A stretch of 53,617 nucleotides of DNA from Paenibacillus xylaniclasticus. GTDB lineage: Bacteria; Bacillota; Bacilli; Paenibacillales; Paenibacillaceae. The position numbers were made by a program, and so were the translations under genes. The stretch spans positions 1-53,617 of the forward strand of contig NZ_BIML01000030.1 of assembly GCF_004001065.1 (NCBI RefSeq), given 5' to 3'. Below the pieces are notes generated by a model. It did not search any database. It was not told where the DNA came from and worked only from the letters and a program-made list of their open reading frames with translations. The first letter of the stretch is position 1; the number at the start of each line of letters is the position of its first letter. Positions 8,778-16,436 of this stretch are shown one piece after another.

Positions 8778-8821
8778 ATTACCGAAGGTTATAAGCCGTT
8801 TCACTTTTTAACGTTCGTAAA
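8778..8821 (+). promoter_or_regulatory. Probable PurR operator (two PurBoxes) upstream of the purine permease
   Basis: ATTACCGAAGGTTAT carries CGAAG at 8783-8787, and an inverted TTAACGTTCGTAAAT carries GTTCG at 8813-8817. They lie in the same arrangement as the purE boxes; the gap between cores is 25 bases here and 24 at purE. The pair sits just upstream of the -35. The first box deviates from CGAAC by one base. Known biology: PurR represses pbuG in B. subtilis. Confidence 0.5.
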
Positions 8822-8827
8822 TTCAGA

Positions 8828-8856
8828 TTGACAAACATAGGGTCCCTCCTTAGAAT
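8828..8856 (+). promoter_or_regulatory. Sigma-A promoter of the purine permease
   Basis: TTGACA (8828-8833), a 17-base spacer and TAGAAT (8851-8856). The riboswitch begins about 35 bases downstream. Confidence 0.75.
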
Positions 8857-8890
8857 GATGATTGATAATATTCGACAAACAAAAATATTC

Positions 8891-8960
8891 TTTTCGTATA
8901 ATCTCAAGAATTGGCTTGAGAGTCTCTACGAGATCACCGTAAATGATCTGGCTACGAAAA
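8891..8960 (+). promoter_or_regulatory. Purine (guanine-type) riboswitch aptamer upstream of the purine permease
   Basis: P1 is TTTTCG (8891-8896) with CGAAAA (8955-8960). J1/2 is TATAATC, P2 is TCAAG/CTTGA, J2/3 ends in TCTCTAC, L3 is ACCGTAAAT, and J3/1 reads GGCTACG. The C before TA corresponds to the discriminator C74 of guanine aptamers (adenine aptamers have U). L2 (AATTGG) has six bases, one fewer than in xpt. The second base pair of P3 is G opposite G, and the base equivalent to A73 is G. A terminator follows, so ligand binding should switch transcription off. Confidence 0.9.
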
Positions 8961-9025
8961 GACGGGAAAGACGACCTGCGCAACCGGTCCCATGTGCGTG
9001 GTGTATGTTTTTCCTGTTTTTGCGG

Positions 9026-9073
9026 AACCTAGGAGAGATACGAAGCAGCAGCTTCCATTTTCCTAGGTTTTTT
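9026..9073 (+). terminator. Riboswitch-controlled terminator (expression platform)
   Basis: AACCTAGGA (9026-9034) pairs perfectly with TCCTAGGTT (9061-9069) and runs into TTTTTT. It lies 65 bases after the aptamer and 40 bases before the permease start, the usual place for a transcription-attenuating platform. Confidence 0.85.
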
Positions 9074-9113
9074 GTTTGTTCCATCACATTTTTTAGGGAG
9101 GCATATTCAAAAA

Positions 9114-10508
9114 ATGGATCGTTTCTTTCGATTAAAGGAACACGGAACAAATGTGCGGACAGAGATCATGGCGGGCTTGACGACTTTCATGACCATGGCG
9201 TATATTTTGGCGCTGAATCCGAACGTCTTGTCTGTGACCGGACTGAGCTGGACGAGCATCTTCCTCGCGACGGCGCTTGCGGCTGGTATTTTTACAGTCG
9301 CTATGGGCATATTCGTTAACTTCCCAGTCGCACTTGCACCAGGTATGGGGCTTAACGCCTATTTTGCAACGACGGTGCTAACCTCAAATGGTACAATATC
9401 ACCCGAAATCGCATTAACGGCCGTCTTTATTTCCGGTTTGATCTTTATCGTGCTGACGGTGACGAAGGTTCGCCAGATGTTGCTTACGGCCGTGCCGGAG
9501 AGCTTGAAGCATGCGATTACGGCCGGTATTGGTCTGTTCATTACGATCATCGGTCTCAAGAACAGCGGACTGCTGACGGTTGCGGTTGAGAATTCGGTTA
9601 CAGAGATTCCGAAAGGCATCTTCACGGATGTACTTGGTTTCGAAACGGTTATTCACATGGGCAGTCTGGAGGATAACGCCGTCGTGCTGACGATCGTCGG
9701 TATATTCCTCATTGCTATTCTGATGGTGATGCGTGTACCGGGCGCGATTCTGTGGGGCATTATCGGTACGACGATTATCGCGATTATTATGGGCGAAGTG
9801 AACGTCAAGGAGACGCTTTCAGGTCAGACTTGGGCGCCTGACTTCGGTCAATTGAATTTCTGGAATTTTGATTTCAATGGTGTGATGGAAGCAGGCTTGA
9901 TCTCGGTCGTTCTGACGTTCACATTCGTTGAAATGTTCGATACATTCGGAACGCTCGTCGGTACGGCGAGCCGTGCCGGTCTGATGAAGAATGAAGAAGA
10001 AGGCAAGAAGCGCGTCGGTAAAGCGATGCTCGTCGATGCAGTAGCAGTAGGCGGCGGCGCTATGCTCGGCACGAGTACGATTACCGCTTACGTTGAAAGC
10101 TCCGCAGGTGTCGCACAAGGCGGCCGTACGGGTCTGACTTCCGTTACGACCGGGATCTGCTTCCTGCTCGCTCTCTTCCTGTCGCCGCTTGTAGCGCTCG
10201 TTCCGGGCTCGGCAACGGCTGCAGCTCTTGTCATCGTCGGCGTGCTGATGATGTCGTCGGTGAAGCATATTGATTTCAACGATATGGTATACGCGATTCC
10301 GTCGTTCTTGACGCTGGCGCTTATGCCGTTCACGTACAATATTGCGAACGGTATTTCGTTCGGTATCGTATCGTATGTACTGCTTGCTGTCATTGCGAAT
10401 GTGACCAAAAAAGGCGAGCAGAACGGCGGCTACAAGGTCCATCCGCTAATGTGGATTCTCGCGATACTGATCATCCTTCGTTATGTATATATTGGGAGCC
10501 AAGGTTAA
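9114..10508 (+). CDS. pbuG: Hypoxanthine/guanine permease (AzgA/PbuG family)
   Basis: The 464-residue integral membrane protein takes up purine bases by proton symport. It has the family signature near the N-terminus (TEIMAGLTTFMTMAYILALN), then NFPVALAPGMGLNAYFA, and a central motif TFVEMFDTFGTLVG followed by GTSTITAYVESSAG. About a dozen hydrophobic segments are visible. I chose the ATG at 9114, after AGGGAGG. A longer frame begins inside the terminator T-run and is not plausible. PurR boxes and a guanine riboswitch in front fit uptake being shut off when guanine is plentiful. It lies between guaA and purE, as in B. subtilis. Confidence 0.95.
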   Translation: MDRFFRLKEHGTNVRTEIMAGLTTFMTMAYILALNPNVLSVTGLSWTSIFLATALAAGIFTVAMGIFVNFPVALAPGMGLNAYFATTVLTSNGTISPEIALTAVFISGLIFIVLTVTKVRQMLLTAVPESLKHAITAGIGLFITIIGLKNSGLLTVAVENSVTEIPKGIFTDVLGFETVIHMGSLEDNAVVLTIVGIFLIAILMVMRVPGAILWGIIGTTIIAIIMGEVNVKETLSGQTWAPDFGQLNFWNFDFNGVMEAGLISVVLTFTFVEMFDTFGTLVGTASRAGLMKNEEEGKKRVGKAMLVDAVAVGGGAMLGTSTITAYVESSAGVAQGGRTGLTSVTTGICFLLALFLSPLVALVPGSATAAALVIVGVLMMSSVKHIDFNDMVYAIPSFLTLALMPFTYNIANGISFGIVSYVLLAVIANVTKKGEQNGGYKVHPLMWILAILIILRYVYIGSQG

Positions 10509-10529
10509 GCAGGCCTGACGCTTCAAATC

Positions 10530-10571
10530 AACGAACACCCCTTACGCGGACCGGCACAAGGGGTGTTCGTT
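10530..10571. terminator. Bidirectional terminator between pbuG and the convergent small gene
   Basis: A perfect 14-bp inverted repeat, AACGAACACCCCTT (10530-10543) and AAGGGGTGTTCGTT (10558-10571), with a 14-base loop. It serves pbuG on the plus strand and abuts the stop of the minus-strand gene at 10574. Confidence 0.85.
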
Positions 10572-10573
10572 TC

Positions 10574-10924
10574 TTATGCGCCCCACTTCAATGTCATCGA
10601 AAGACGACAGCATGTGGACGCTTCATCGGGCGGCTCGATCGTAATGACGACGCCGCTCGGTGTATAACGGGTCTGAACACGAGAGCCGCTTACAGCCGTA
10701 TTCATCAACCGATCTACTTCTTCCTGACGTCCGGCTTGCGCGGCTGTCATGAGTGTCGTGGCGAAGGAACGATCGGAGAGTCTGGCGACGATTCTGGAAG
10801 CATCCTGTAAGAGAGGCTGAAAGGAATGAGCAGACTGCCCCAATGTGGCGGGGTTAACAGGCGGAAGCTCCCGGTATCGGTATTCGTATTCCATTGGTCG
10901 GCGGGGAAAGCAACCCTGAGTCAT
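10574..10924 (-). CDS. Conserved hypothetical protein (116 residues)
   Basis: AGGAGG lies ten bases before the ATG at 10924. After an aromatic and Pro-rich start (RRPMEYEYRYRELPPVNP), the protein has a helical part (FQPLLQDASRIVARL, SFATTLMTAAQAGRQEEVDR) and a beta-rich end (TRYTPSGVVITIEPP, then CCRLSMTLKW). From memory this arrangement recurs in small proteins of spore-forming Bacillales that have no assigned function. There is no signal peptide or membrane segment. It is transcribed alone, converging on pbuG. Confidence 0.7.
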   Translation of the reverse strand: MTQGCFPRRPMEYEYRYRELPPVNPATLGQSAHSFQPLLQDASRIVARLSDRSFATTLMTAAQAGRQEEVDRLMNTAVSGSRVQTRYTPSGVVITIEPPDEASTCCRLSMTLKWGA

Positions 10925-11069
10925 CGTATGTTGTCCTCCTGGTTTGTTTGCTGGTATGGTTCATTTTATGGCGGGGACATTAGGCGGGTGAATAGACGGT
11001 TAGCCTCTTTCGGCGAATCGGATTGTGTTGTAGGATAGAAGAAATGACTATCGTCGGAGAGTGTAGAGC

Positions 11070-11498
11070 ATGGATCAGCTATTAGTGTCGAAGCTCGGTT
11101 TTTGGCTGAAGCGGAACTACCGACACATATGCAATTTTCTCGACCAAAGACTAGAGCCGTTAGGCGTAACGAACTCGCAGCTTGGCGTACTGATGATGCT
11201 GTGGGAGGAGCAGGGCGTTACGCAGAAGCAGATCGTGAAGGTGCTCGGCATTCAGCCGGCCTCGATTACGTTTCTGCTGAAGGGGCTAGAGGAGAAAGGA
11301 CTCATTACGCGGGTGCAGGATAAGACGGATACGCGAGTGAACCGAATTTATTTGACCGAGAGCGGACAGAAGCTGCAGTCGATGGCGATGGCGATCGTAG
11401 AGGAAGGCGAACGGAAAATTCGTGAGCAGTTCTCGGATGAAGAGGTGGCGCTTATGCTGCTGTGGATGAAACGGATCGATATGAATTTTGAGTCCTAA
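11070..11498 (+). CDS. MarR family transcriptional regulator
   Basis: The 142-residue product has the winged-helix core of MarR proteins: LGVTNSQLGVLMMLWEEQG, then VTQKQIVKVLGIQPASITF as the recognition helix region, and a wing (VQDKTDTRVNRIYLTESG). It is strikingly similar along its length to the MarR protein at 41041-41478; both start MDQLLVS, keep CNFLDQRL and LGVTNSQLGVLMMLWE, and end in LxWMKRI. It probably controls the nitroreductase 80 bases downstream, or itself. The gap before that gene contains an 8-bp palindrome TGTATACA (11528-11535) that could be an operator. Confidence 0.9.
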   Translation: MDQLLVSKLGFWLKRNYRHICNFLDQRLEPLGVTNSQLGVLMMLWEEQGVTQKQIVKVLGIQPASITFLLKGLEEKGLITRVQDKTDTRVNRIYLTESGQKLQSMAMAIVEEGERKIREQFSDEEVALMLLWMKRIDMNFES

Positions 11499-11579
11499 TG
11501 GATGAGGATTGTTGAACCAACTTGATGTGTATACATTGATTATGAATTATATTCGATGTGGATAAAGGAGTCGGCAGTC

Positions 11580-12152
11580 ATGTTATTGAAGGACGCTATA
11601 AGAACGAGACGCAGTATTGGCAAGGTGAAGCCAGATCCGGTCGACAAGACGTTGATCGAAGAGCTGATCGAAGCTGCGACCTGGGCGCCGAATCACCATG
11701 GCACCGAGCCGTGGAAGTTTATTGTTATGACAGGAGAAGGACGCAATACACTTGGTGAAGCTTATGCGCGAATTGCGAGGGAGGGGCTTGGCGATTTGGC
11801 TGCAGAAGAGCTGGAGGCTCGGCTGCATAAGGAACGGGCGAAAGCGCTGCGCGCTCCGGTCGTCATTGCGGCTGTATGCTCGCCTTCTGACAATCCGCGG
11901 GCAACAGCTGTCGAGGAGCTCGCTGCGGTGCATGCGGCAGTGCAAAATTTGCTGCTGTCGGCACACGCCAACGGGCTTGGCGCCGTCTGGCGCAGCGGCG
12001 ACCCGATGTATCATCCGTTCATGCATGAAGCGTTCGGTCTGGGCGAGAAAGAGTCGCTCGTCGGTCTAATCTATATTGGGTATCCGGATATGAAGGAGCT
12101 GCCGGGCAAGCGGCAGCCGGCCGCTTCGAAGACGGTGTGGCTGGAAGGGTAA
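11580..12152 (+). CDS. Nitroreductase family protein
   Basis: This FMN-dependent NAD(P)H oxidoreductase-type protein has 190 residues from the ATG at 11580, preceded by AAAGGAG. A frame eight codons longer has no binding site. Motifs: TRRSIGKVKPDP at the N-terminus (FMN phosphate contact), AATWAPNHHGTEPWKFIVM, and LLLSAHANGLGAVWRSG near the flavin. The IGYP segment and C-terminal tail fit the family. The substrate cannot be told from the sequence. Together with the MarR gene upstream it resembles an inducible redox detoxification unit (inference). Confidence 0.9.
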   Translation: MLLKDAIRTRRSIGKVKPDPVDKTLIEELIEAATWAPNHHGTEPWKFIVMTGEGRNTLGEAYARIAREGLGDLAAEELEARLHKERAKALRAPVVIAAVCSPSDNPRATAVEELAAVHAAVQNLLLSAHANGLGAVWRSGDPMYHPFMHEAFGLGEKESLVGLIYIGYPDMKELPGKRQPAASKTVWLEG

Positions 12153-12158
12153 TGAAGC

Positions 12159-12206
12159 AAGAACGGTGGAGGTGACCGTAAGGTCGGCTCCGCCGTTCTT
12201 TTTTTT
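12159..12206. terminator. Terminator after the nitroreductase, probably bidirectional
   Basis: AAGAACGGTGGAG (12159-12171) pairs with CTCCGCCGTTCTT (12188-12200), with one G-U pair, followed by TTTTTT (12201-12206). It lies between two convergent genes. Confidence 0.88.
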
Positions 12207-12228
12207 GTTATGCTCTGCAGCCGGTTCG

Positions 12229-13506
12229 TTACACACGCTTGGCCACGTTGAAGTTGGAGCCGAGCAGCACCCAATTTTGCCGAAAAGGTGTTCCGAGCAC
12301 CCAGTAGCTGACGCCTCTAAGATGCAGTGCTTTGACGAGATTAAATTTGGCCTGCACGCTTCTGGCATCCTCGAACCATACCTCATGCTGTACCCCGTTA
12401 TCGTCGTAGTAGCGGTAGAACGGCGATTGGCTTGGACCGTCGAATTGGATGACTGCGCCGTAACGGGCTGCGCGACGAATTGCTTCCGGATTGCTGAGCG
12501 ACGGCGCCCATTCGTTTCCCTGCACGTAGGGCAGCGTCCAGTCATAGCCGTACAGCGGCATGCCCATCATAATTTTGTTCGCTGGCATAACCGACAGCGC
12601 GTAGCGGACGACCTTCTCCACCTCGTCAATCGGTGCGACGGCGCGTGGAGGGCCGCCGGACCAGCCCCATTCGTACGTCATCAGAATGACGAAGTCGGTA
12701 ATTTCGCCATGAGCGGGGTAATCATGCGCTTCATACAGCCGACCTTTTTGCTCAGCGCTCGTCTTGGGAGCGAGGCAGGTGGAGAGCAGGTAGCCGGCAG
12801 GCGCAAGCCGCGCTTTGAACCGGCGGAGAAACTCGTTGTACGCTTCACGGTCAGCTTGCGGAACATACTCGAAGTCGATGTTTAGAGCGCCGTAGCCTTT
12901 TTGCCTCATCGTCTCTAGCGTCGTATTGATGAGTCGGTTCTGTACCGTCATGTTGGTCAGCACGGCATGGGCGATGTCGGAATCGAATGTGCCGTCCTTG
13001 AAGTTAGACAATACCATCATGGGCAACACACGCTGGGAACGGGCAGTTTGTATGATCCGTTCGTCATCAGGAGCGGACAGCGATCCATCAATGGCGACAT
13101 GGTAGCTGAAAGGGCTTATATAAGTAAGCAGGCTGCTGATCTCTGTTATGAGCTGTTGACCGGCCTCGTCGAATTTCTCGGTATACGCGTTCACTTCGAT
13201 CGTGGGCTTCGTCAGCATCGGGAGCCGCAGCCGCTGGCCGGGATAAATATAGAATGGATATGTAATGCCGTTAAGCTGGGCAATCGTCTCCGGCGTCGTA
13301 CCGTACCGACCGGCAATCGACCACAGACTTTCTCCGCGTACCACAATATGAGCATCGGCCTGAAGTGGAATAATTAGCGATTGGCCTTGCACCAGCGTTC
13401 CGTCGATCGGTATACCGTTCGCTGTAGCGATCGCAGTCGGCGTTACGCCGAATTGCTGCGCCAATCTCCACAAAGTGTCTCCCAGTTGTACAACATGGAT
13501 GAACAT
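12229..13506 (-). CDS. LysM-domain glycoside hydrolase family 18 protein (YaaH/SleL-like spore cortex hydrolase)
   Basis: The 425-residue product has two N-terminal LysM domains (residues 2-47, VQLGDTLWRLAQQFG; about 51-95, VRGESLWSIAGRYG). A GH18 barrel follows from about residue 105, with the catalytic-strand motif YGALNIDFEYVP and later FVILMTYEWGWSGGPP and MGMPLYGYDW. There is no signal peptide, as in the spore-associated YaaH/SleL N-acetylglucosaminidases that degrade cortex peptidoglycan during germination. GGAGG lies eight bases before the ATG. A perfect dyad TGTTCG/CGAACA (13539-13557) lies upstream and may be an operator. Confidence 0.9.
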   Translation of the reverse strand: MFIHVVQLGDTLWRLAQQFGVTPTAIATANGIPIDGTLVQGQSLIIPLQADAHIVVRGESLWSIAGRYGTTPETIAQLNGITYPFYIYPGQRLRLPMLTKPTIEVNAYTEKFDEAGQQLITEISSLLTYISPFSYHVAIDGSLSAPDDERIIQTARSQRVLPMMVLSNFKDGTFDSDIAHAVLTNMTVQNRLINTTLETMRQKGYGALNIDFEYVPQADREAYNEFLRRFKARLAPAGYLLSTCLAPKTSAEQKGRLYEAHDYPAHGEITDFVILMTYEWGWSGGPPRAVAPIDEVEKVVRYALSVMPANKIMMGMPLYGYDWTLPYVQGNEWAPSLSNPEAIRRAARYGAVIQFDGPSQSPFYRYYDDNGVQHEVWFEDARSVQAKFNLVKALHLRGVSYWVLGTPFRQNWVLLGSNFNVAKRV

Positions 13507-13564
13507 CGTTGCTCCCTCCTATTCCATATGAGCGCCGCTGTTCGGATAAGTCGAACATTGATGC

Positions 13565-14186
13565 TCATTTGGTACTCGCTATTGCTACTCTATTCCGAAG
13601 CTGCTCTATTCTGTACACAAAGCCTTTATAGTTTTTGAAGTGCAAGCACCCGTCGTAACGACACAAAAGTGATGCAAGAGCGCGGCATACGGTGGACGGC
13701 GTGCTGGCTGGAATGAAGAAGTCGAGAAAAGTTGGTGCTTCCGCCGAGAGTTGCGTTATCGTCTGTCGCAATAGCGCGTGAAATGTCGAAATTTCCGATT
13801 GCCGAGGAGTAGCTTGGTTTGCCGCTGCCGTCGGATCCTTCGGCTCGATCGTTCTAGACGTTCGGAATTTTGGCTGTATTGACGAGAAGCTGCAGTTCAT
13901 TGTCTAGCCCATTGACAACGAACTGCCACTCATAATCAGCAGGATTGTTATCGGTATCGAACAAGACTCCACATACGAAATTGCGGAATTTGCTTTTGAA
14001 CCTCGGGTCTGTATTCAGGCGTATGCGGAAGTAAACGTTCGTGCCATCGTACGCATAATAAGCGGCCGGAAACTACTCGTTGCCGATAATGTCGGTTTCG
14101 TCAGGAGAAGCGTCACGGACCGGTTCAATGACGGTGATGTTGTTTTGCTTAACCGGGACGTATTGTGAATAGTTAGGGACAGACAT
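13565..14186 (-). pseudogene. Degraded gene with two in-frame stops and a frameshift
   Basis: AGGGG precedes an ATG at 14186. The frame reads MSVPNYSQYVPVKQNN and is stopped by TAG at 14075-14073 after 37 codons. It then continues convincingly (FPAAYYAYDGTNVYFRIRLN, FVVNGLDNELQLLVNTAKIP) to a second TAG at 13856-13854, where a Trp codon would be natural before NDRAEGSDGSGKP. Near 13727-13735 the sensible reading changes frame to FLDFFIPAST. The intact form resembles, from memory, a conserved Bacillales surface or adhesin-type protein that begins in the same way. No product is expected. Confidence 0.65.
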
Positions 14187-14346
14187 AAGTAACCCCTCCG
14201 TTTCGATATGAGCTTACGGCTCCTTACCGTATATAGCGGGCATTAAGATAGGTACATGTGTAAAAGCTTGTTAACGGGAGTGTATTTGTAAAGCTAAGTA
14301 GGATGGAAAATGGAGCGAATGAAGGGGAAGGCTGTTAAAGGATTTG
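14187..14346. other. Short non-coding gap upstream of the pur operon control region
   Basis: The 5' edge of the decayed gene and the pur operator flank this stretch. No gene or clear structure was seen. Confidence 0.4.
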
Positions 14347-14392
14347 AAAAACACGAACTATTTTATTGATAATCAATTTAATGTTCGTCTTT
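14347..14392 (+). promoter_or_regulatory. PurR operator: two inverted PurBoxes upstream of purE
   Basis: CGAAC (14354-14358, within AACACGAACTATT) and GTTCG (14383-14387, within TTAATGTTCGTCTTT) are separated by 24 bases, the same gap I recall for the B. subtilis purE operator. PurR bound here represses the operon and is released by PRPP. Confidence 0.85.
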
Positions 14393-14397
14393 GCTCG

Positions 14398-14426
14398 TTG
14401 ACAACCTTTTGCCGGATTGATAAACT
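14398..14426 (+). promoter_or_regulatory. Sigma-A promoter of the purine operon
   Basis: TTGACA (14398-14403), a 17-base spacer and TAAACT (14421-14426), immediately downstream of the second PurBox. Confidence 0.85.
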
Positions 14427-14466
14427 AGAGAAGGCCTGACAGATGTCGATTTCTGCGCGGCTGAAG

Positions 14467-14537
14467 CACTCGTATATCCTCGGGAATAAGGCCTGAGAGT
14501 ATCTACCCGGGAACCTTAAATTTTCGGACTACGAGCG
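14467..14537 (+). promoter_or_regulatory. Guanine riboswitch aptamer of the purine operon
   Basis: P1 is CTCGTA (14469-14474) with TACGAG (14530-14535). P2 closes a loop GAATAAGG, whose GG can pair with CC of L3 (ACCTTAAAT). P3 is CCGGGA/TTTCGG. J3/1 reads GGACTACG, with the C that specifies guanine. It matches the canonical purine aptamer at all core positions I could compare. Confidence 0.93.
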
Positions 14538-14580
14538 GATGGGAAGAGATAATAAGGCTGCTTCTTGGATGGAAGCGGCT

Positions 14581-14694
14581 TTCGATTGCTGCCGTACAGA
14601 CAACCGGAGGCTGCAATCGAATTGTTCTCCTCTTGACCGTCTTCGTGTCCCGAAGCACCCTTATAATGGACAAGTGCTTTTGGGATTTTTTTTT
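14581..14694 (+). terminator. Expression platform of the purE riboswitch: intervening hairpin and terminator
   Basis: A perfect 9-bp hairpin, TTCGATTGC (14581-14589) with GCAATCGAA (14613-14621), is followed by the terminator stem TCCCGAAGCAC (14648-14658) / GTGCTTTTGGGA (14674-14685) and nine T residues (14686-14694). The spacing from the aptamer (about 110 bases) leaves room for a competing antiterminator. Confidence 0.85.
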
Positions 14695-14735
14695 GCTTTC
14701 TGGACGACATTTTCATATAAAAGGTGGTTAGATTC

Positions 14736-15221
14736 ATGTCTGCGGTAGTTGGCGTCATTATGGGCAGCAAGTCGGACTGGGATACGATGAAATTGGCTTG
14801 CGACGTACTTGAGGAGCTTGGAATTGAGTACGAGAAGAAGGTCGTTTCCGCTCACCGGACGCCGGATCTGATGTTCGAATATGCGGAGAGCGCGGCAGAG
14901 CGCGGCTTGAAGGTCATTATTGCCGGTGCGGGCGGTGCTGCTCATTTGCCAGGTATGGTAGCGTCGAAGACGATCCTGCCGGTTATTGGGGTGCCCGTCA
15001 AGTCCTCGAACTTGAACGGGCTTGATTCGCTCTTGTCGATCGTGCAGATGCCTGGCGGTATTCCGGTCGCGACGGTTGCTATCGGCAACGCCGGAGGCAC
15101 GAATGCAGGCTTGCTTGCCGCACAGATGCTGGGAGCGTTCGATCCGGAGCTTCGCGCCCGTGTCGAAGCGCGCCGCGAGCGGATTAAGCAAGAGGTGCTC
15201 GCTAGCAGCGAAACGCTGTAG
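14736..15221 (+). CDS. purE: N5-carboxyaminoimidazole ribonucleotide mutase
   Basis: It interconverts N5-CAIR and CAIR in de novo purine synthesis. At 161 residues it is the size of class I PurE. The N-terminus [15 protein letters not shown] and the segments [13 protein letters not shown] and [11 protein letters not shown] are the family signatures for nucleotide and phosphate binding. I chose the ATG at 14736, after AGGTGG; a GTG four codons upstream overlaps that site. It is the first gene of the twelve-gene pur operon and is followed 47 bases later by purK, its functional partner. Confidence 0.97.
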   Translation: MSAVVGVIMGSKSDWDTMKLACDVLEELGIEYEKKVVSAHRTPDLMFEYAESAAERGLKVIIAGAGGAAHLPGMVASKTILPVIGVPVKSSNLNGLDSLLSIVQMPGGIPVATVAIGNAGGTNAGLLAAQMLGAFDPELRARVEARRERIKQEVLASSETL

Positions 15222-15268
15222 AGCTTGTTGCGATGACGAATGAGTTAAGACAAGGAGGCGCAATCGCC

Positions 15269-16429
15269 GTGCAAGATAGAAAGACGACGCTGCTGCCCGG
15301 CAGCACGATCGGTATTCTGGGAGGCGGTCAGCTAGGCCGTATGATGGCGCAAGCCGGCAACGCAATGGGCTATCGGTTCGTTGCGCTCGATCCGACGCCG
15401 GATGCGCCTTGCGGCCAAGTGGCGGAGCAGATCGTCGCCGCATATGATGACCGCGATGCTGCGAGGGAATTGGCGCGGCGGGCAGACGTAATCACGTACG
15501 AGTTCGAGAACGTCGATGCAGGCGTAGCCGCAATGCTGATGGATGAATCGTACGTGCCGCAGGGCAGCAAGCTCCTCTATACGACGCAGCACCGGCTTCG
15601 TGAGAAGCGCGCCATCGAAGCGGCAGGCGTTCGGGTGGCGCCTTACCGTCAGATTGGCAGTGTAGAAGAGCTTCGTTCGGCAGTCGACGAGTTCGGAACG
15701 CCATGCGTACTGAAGACGGCGACCGGCGGCTATGACGGGAAAGGCCAATGGGTCATTCGCAGTGAGTCCGAGCTTACGGAAGCGTATGAGACGCTGGCTA
15801 AGGCCGGAACGGAGCTGGTGCTGGAGAAGTTCATTCGCTTCGACAAGGAGCTGTCCGTCATCGCGGCGCGCAGCACGACCGGCGAGGTGAAGACGTTCCC
15901 GGCTGCGGAGAACATTCACGTCGACAATATTTTGCATCTGTCCATTGTACCTGCCCGTATACCGGATGAGGTTCAGCGGGAGGCGGAGCAGCTTGCGGCA
16001 CGCATTGCGGAAGGGCTTGGCGTCGCCGGTCTAATCGCGGTTGAACTGTTCTGGTCAGAGCAGGATGGGCTGTACGTGAACGAGCTGGCGCCGCGTCCGC
16101 ACAACAGCGGGCATTATACGATGGAAGCTTGCCGGACCTCACAGTTCGAGCAGCATGTGCGCGCGATATGCGGCCTGCCGCTCGGCGATACATCGCTATT
16201 GACTCCGGTCGTCATGGTCAACGTGCTCGGCGAGCATGTTGCTCCGCTGCTTGAGCGGATGGCTCAGCCGGATGAGGCTGCTGCGAAGCATGGTGTCGCG
16301 CCGAAGGTTCATTTGTACGGCAAGAAGGATGCGGTGAAGAAGCGGAAGATGGGGCATGTCAACGTCCTGGCCGAGAATACGGACAAGGCGCTGAATTATA
16401 TAGAAGATACAAATATTTGGAAGGTGTGA
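15269..16429 (+). CDS. purK: N5-carboxyaminoimidazole ribonucleotide synthase
   Basis: This ATP-grasp enzyme carboxylates AIR with bicarbonate and ATP to give N5-CAIR for PurE. I chose the GTG at 15269, preceded by AAGGAGG ten bases upstream. An ATG twelve codons earlier has no binding site and would put that Shine-Dalgarno inside the gene. The 386 residues begin near the dinucleotide-like loop [18 protein letters not shown] and contain ATP-grasp segments [33 protein letters not shown] and MVNVLGEH. Lengths and motifs match B. subtilis PurK (about 380). Confidence 0.96.
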   Translation: MQDRKTTLLPGSTIGILGGGQLGRMMAQAGNAMGYRFVALDPTPDAPCGQVAEQIVAAYDDRDAARELARRADVITYEFENVDAGVAAMLMDESYVPQGSKLLYTTQHRLREKRAIEAAGVRVAPYRQIGSVEELRSAVDEFGTPCVLKTATGGYDGKGQWVIRSESELTEAYETLAKAGTELVLEKFIRFDKELSVIAARSTTGEVKTFPAAENIHVDNILHLSIVPARIPDEVQREAEQLAARIAEGLGVAGLIAVELFWSEQDGLYVNELAPRPHNSGHYTMEACRTSQFEQHVRAICGLPLGDTSLLTPVVMVNVLGEHVAPLLERMAQPDEAAAKHGVAPKVHLYGKKDAVKKRKMGHVNVLAENTDKALNYIEDTNIWKV

Positions 16430-16436
16430 AGGTACG

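Noticed and set aside
8828-9319. 163-codon frame across the riboswitch and start of pbuG
   Set aside because: It overlaps the aptamer, the terminator and the permease in another frame.
13539-13557. TGTTCG/CGAACA dyad upstream of the LysM-GH18 gene as a PurR site
   Set aside because: The cores are only 7 bases apart and in the opposite order from the PurR operators at purE and pbuG. It remains a possible operator for another regulator.
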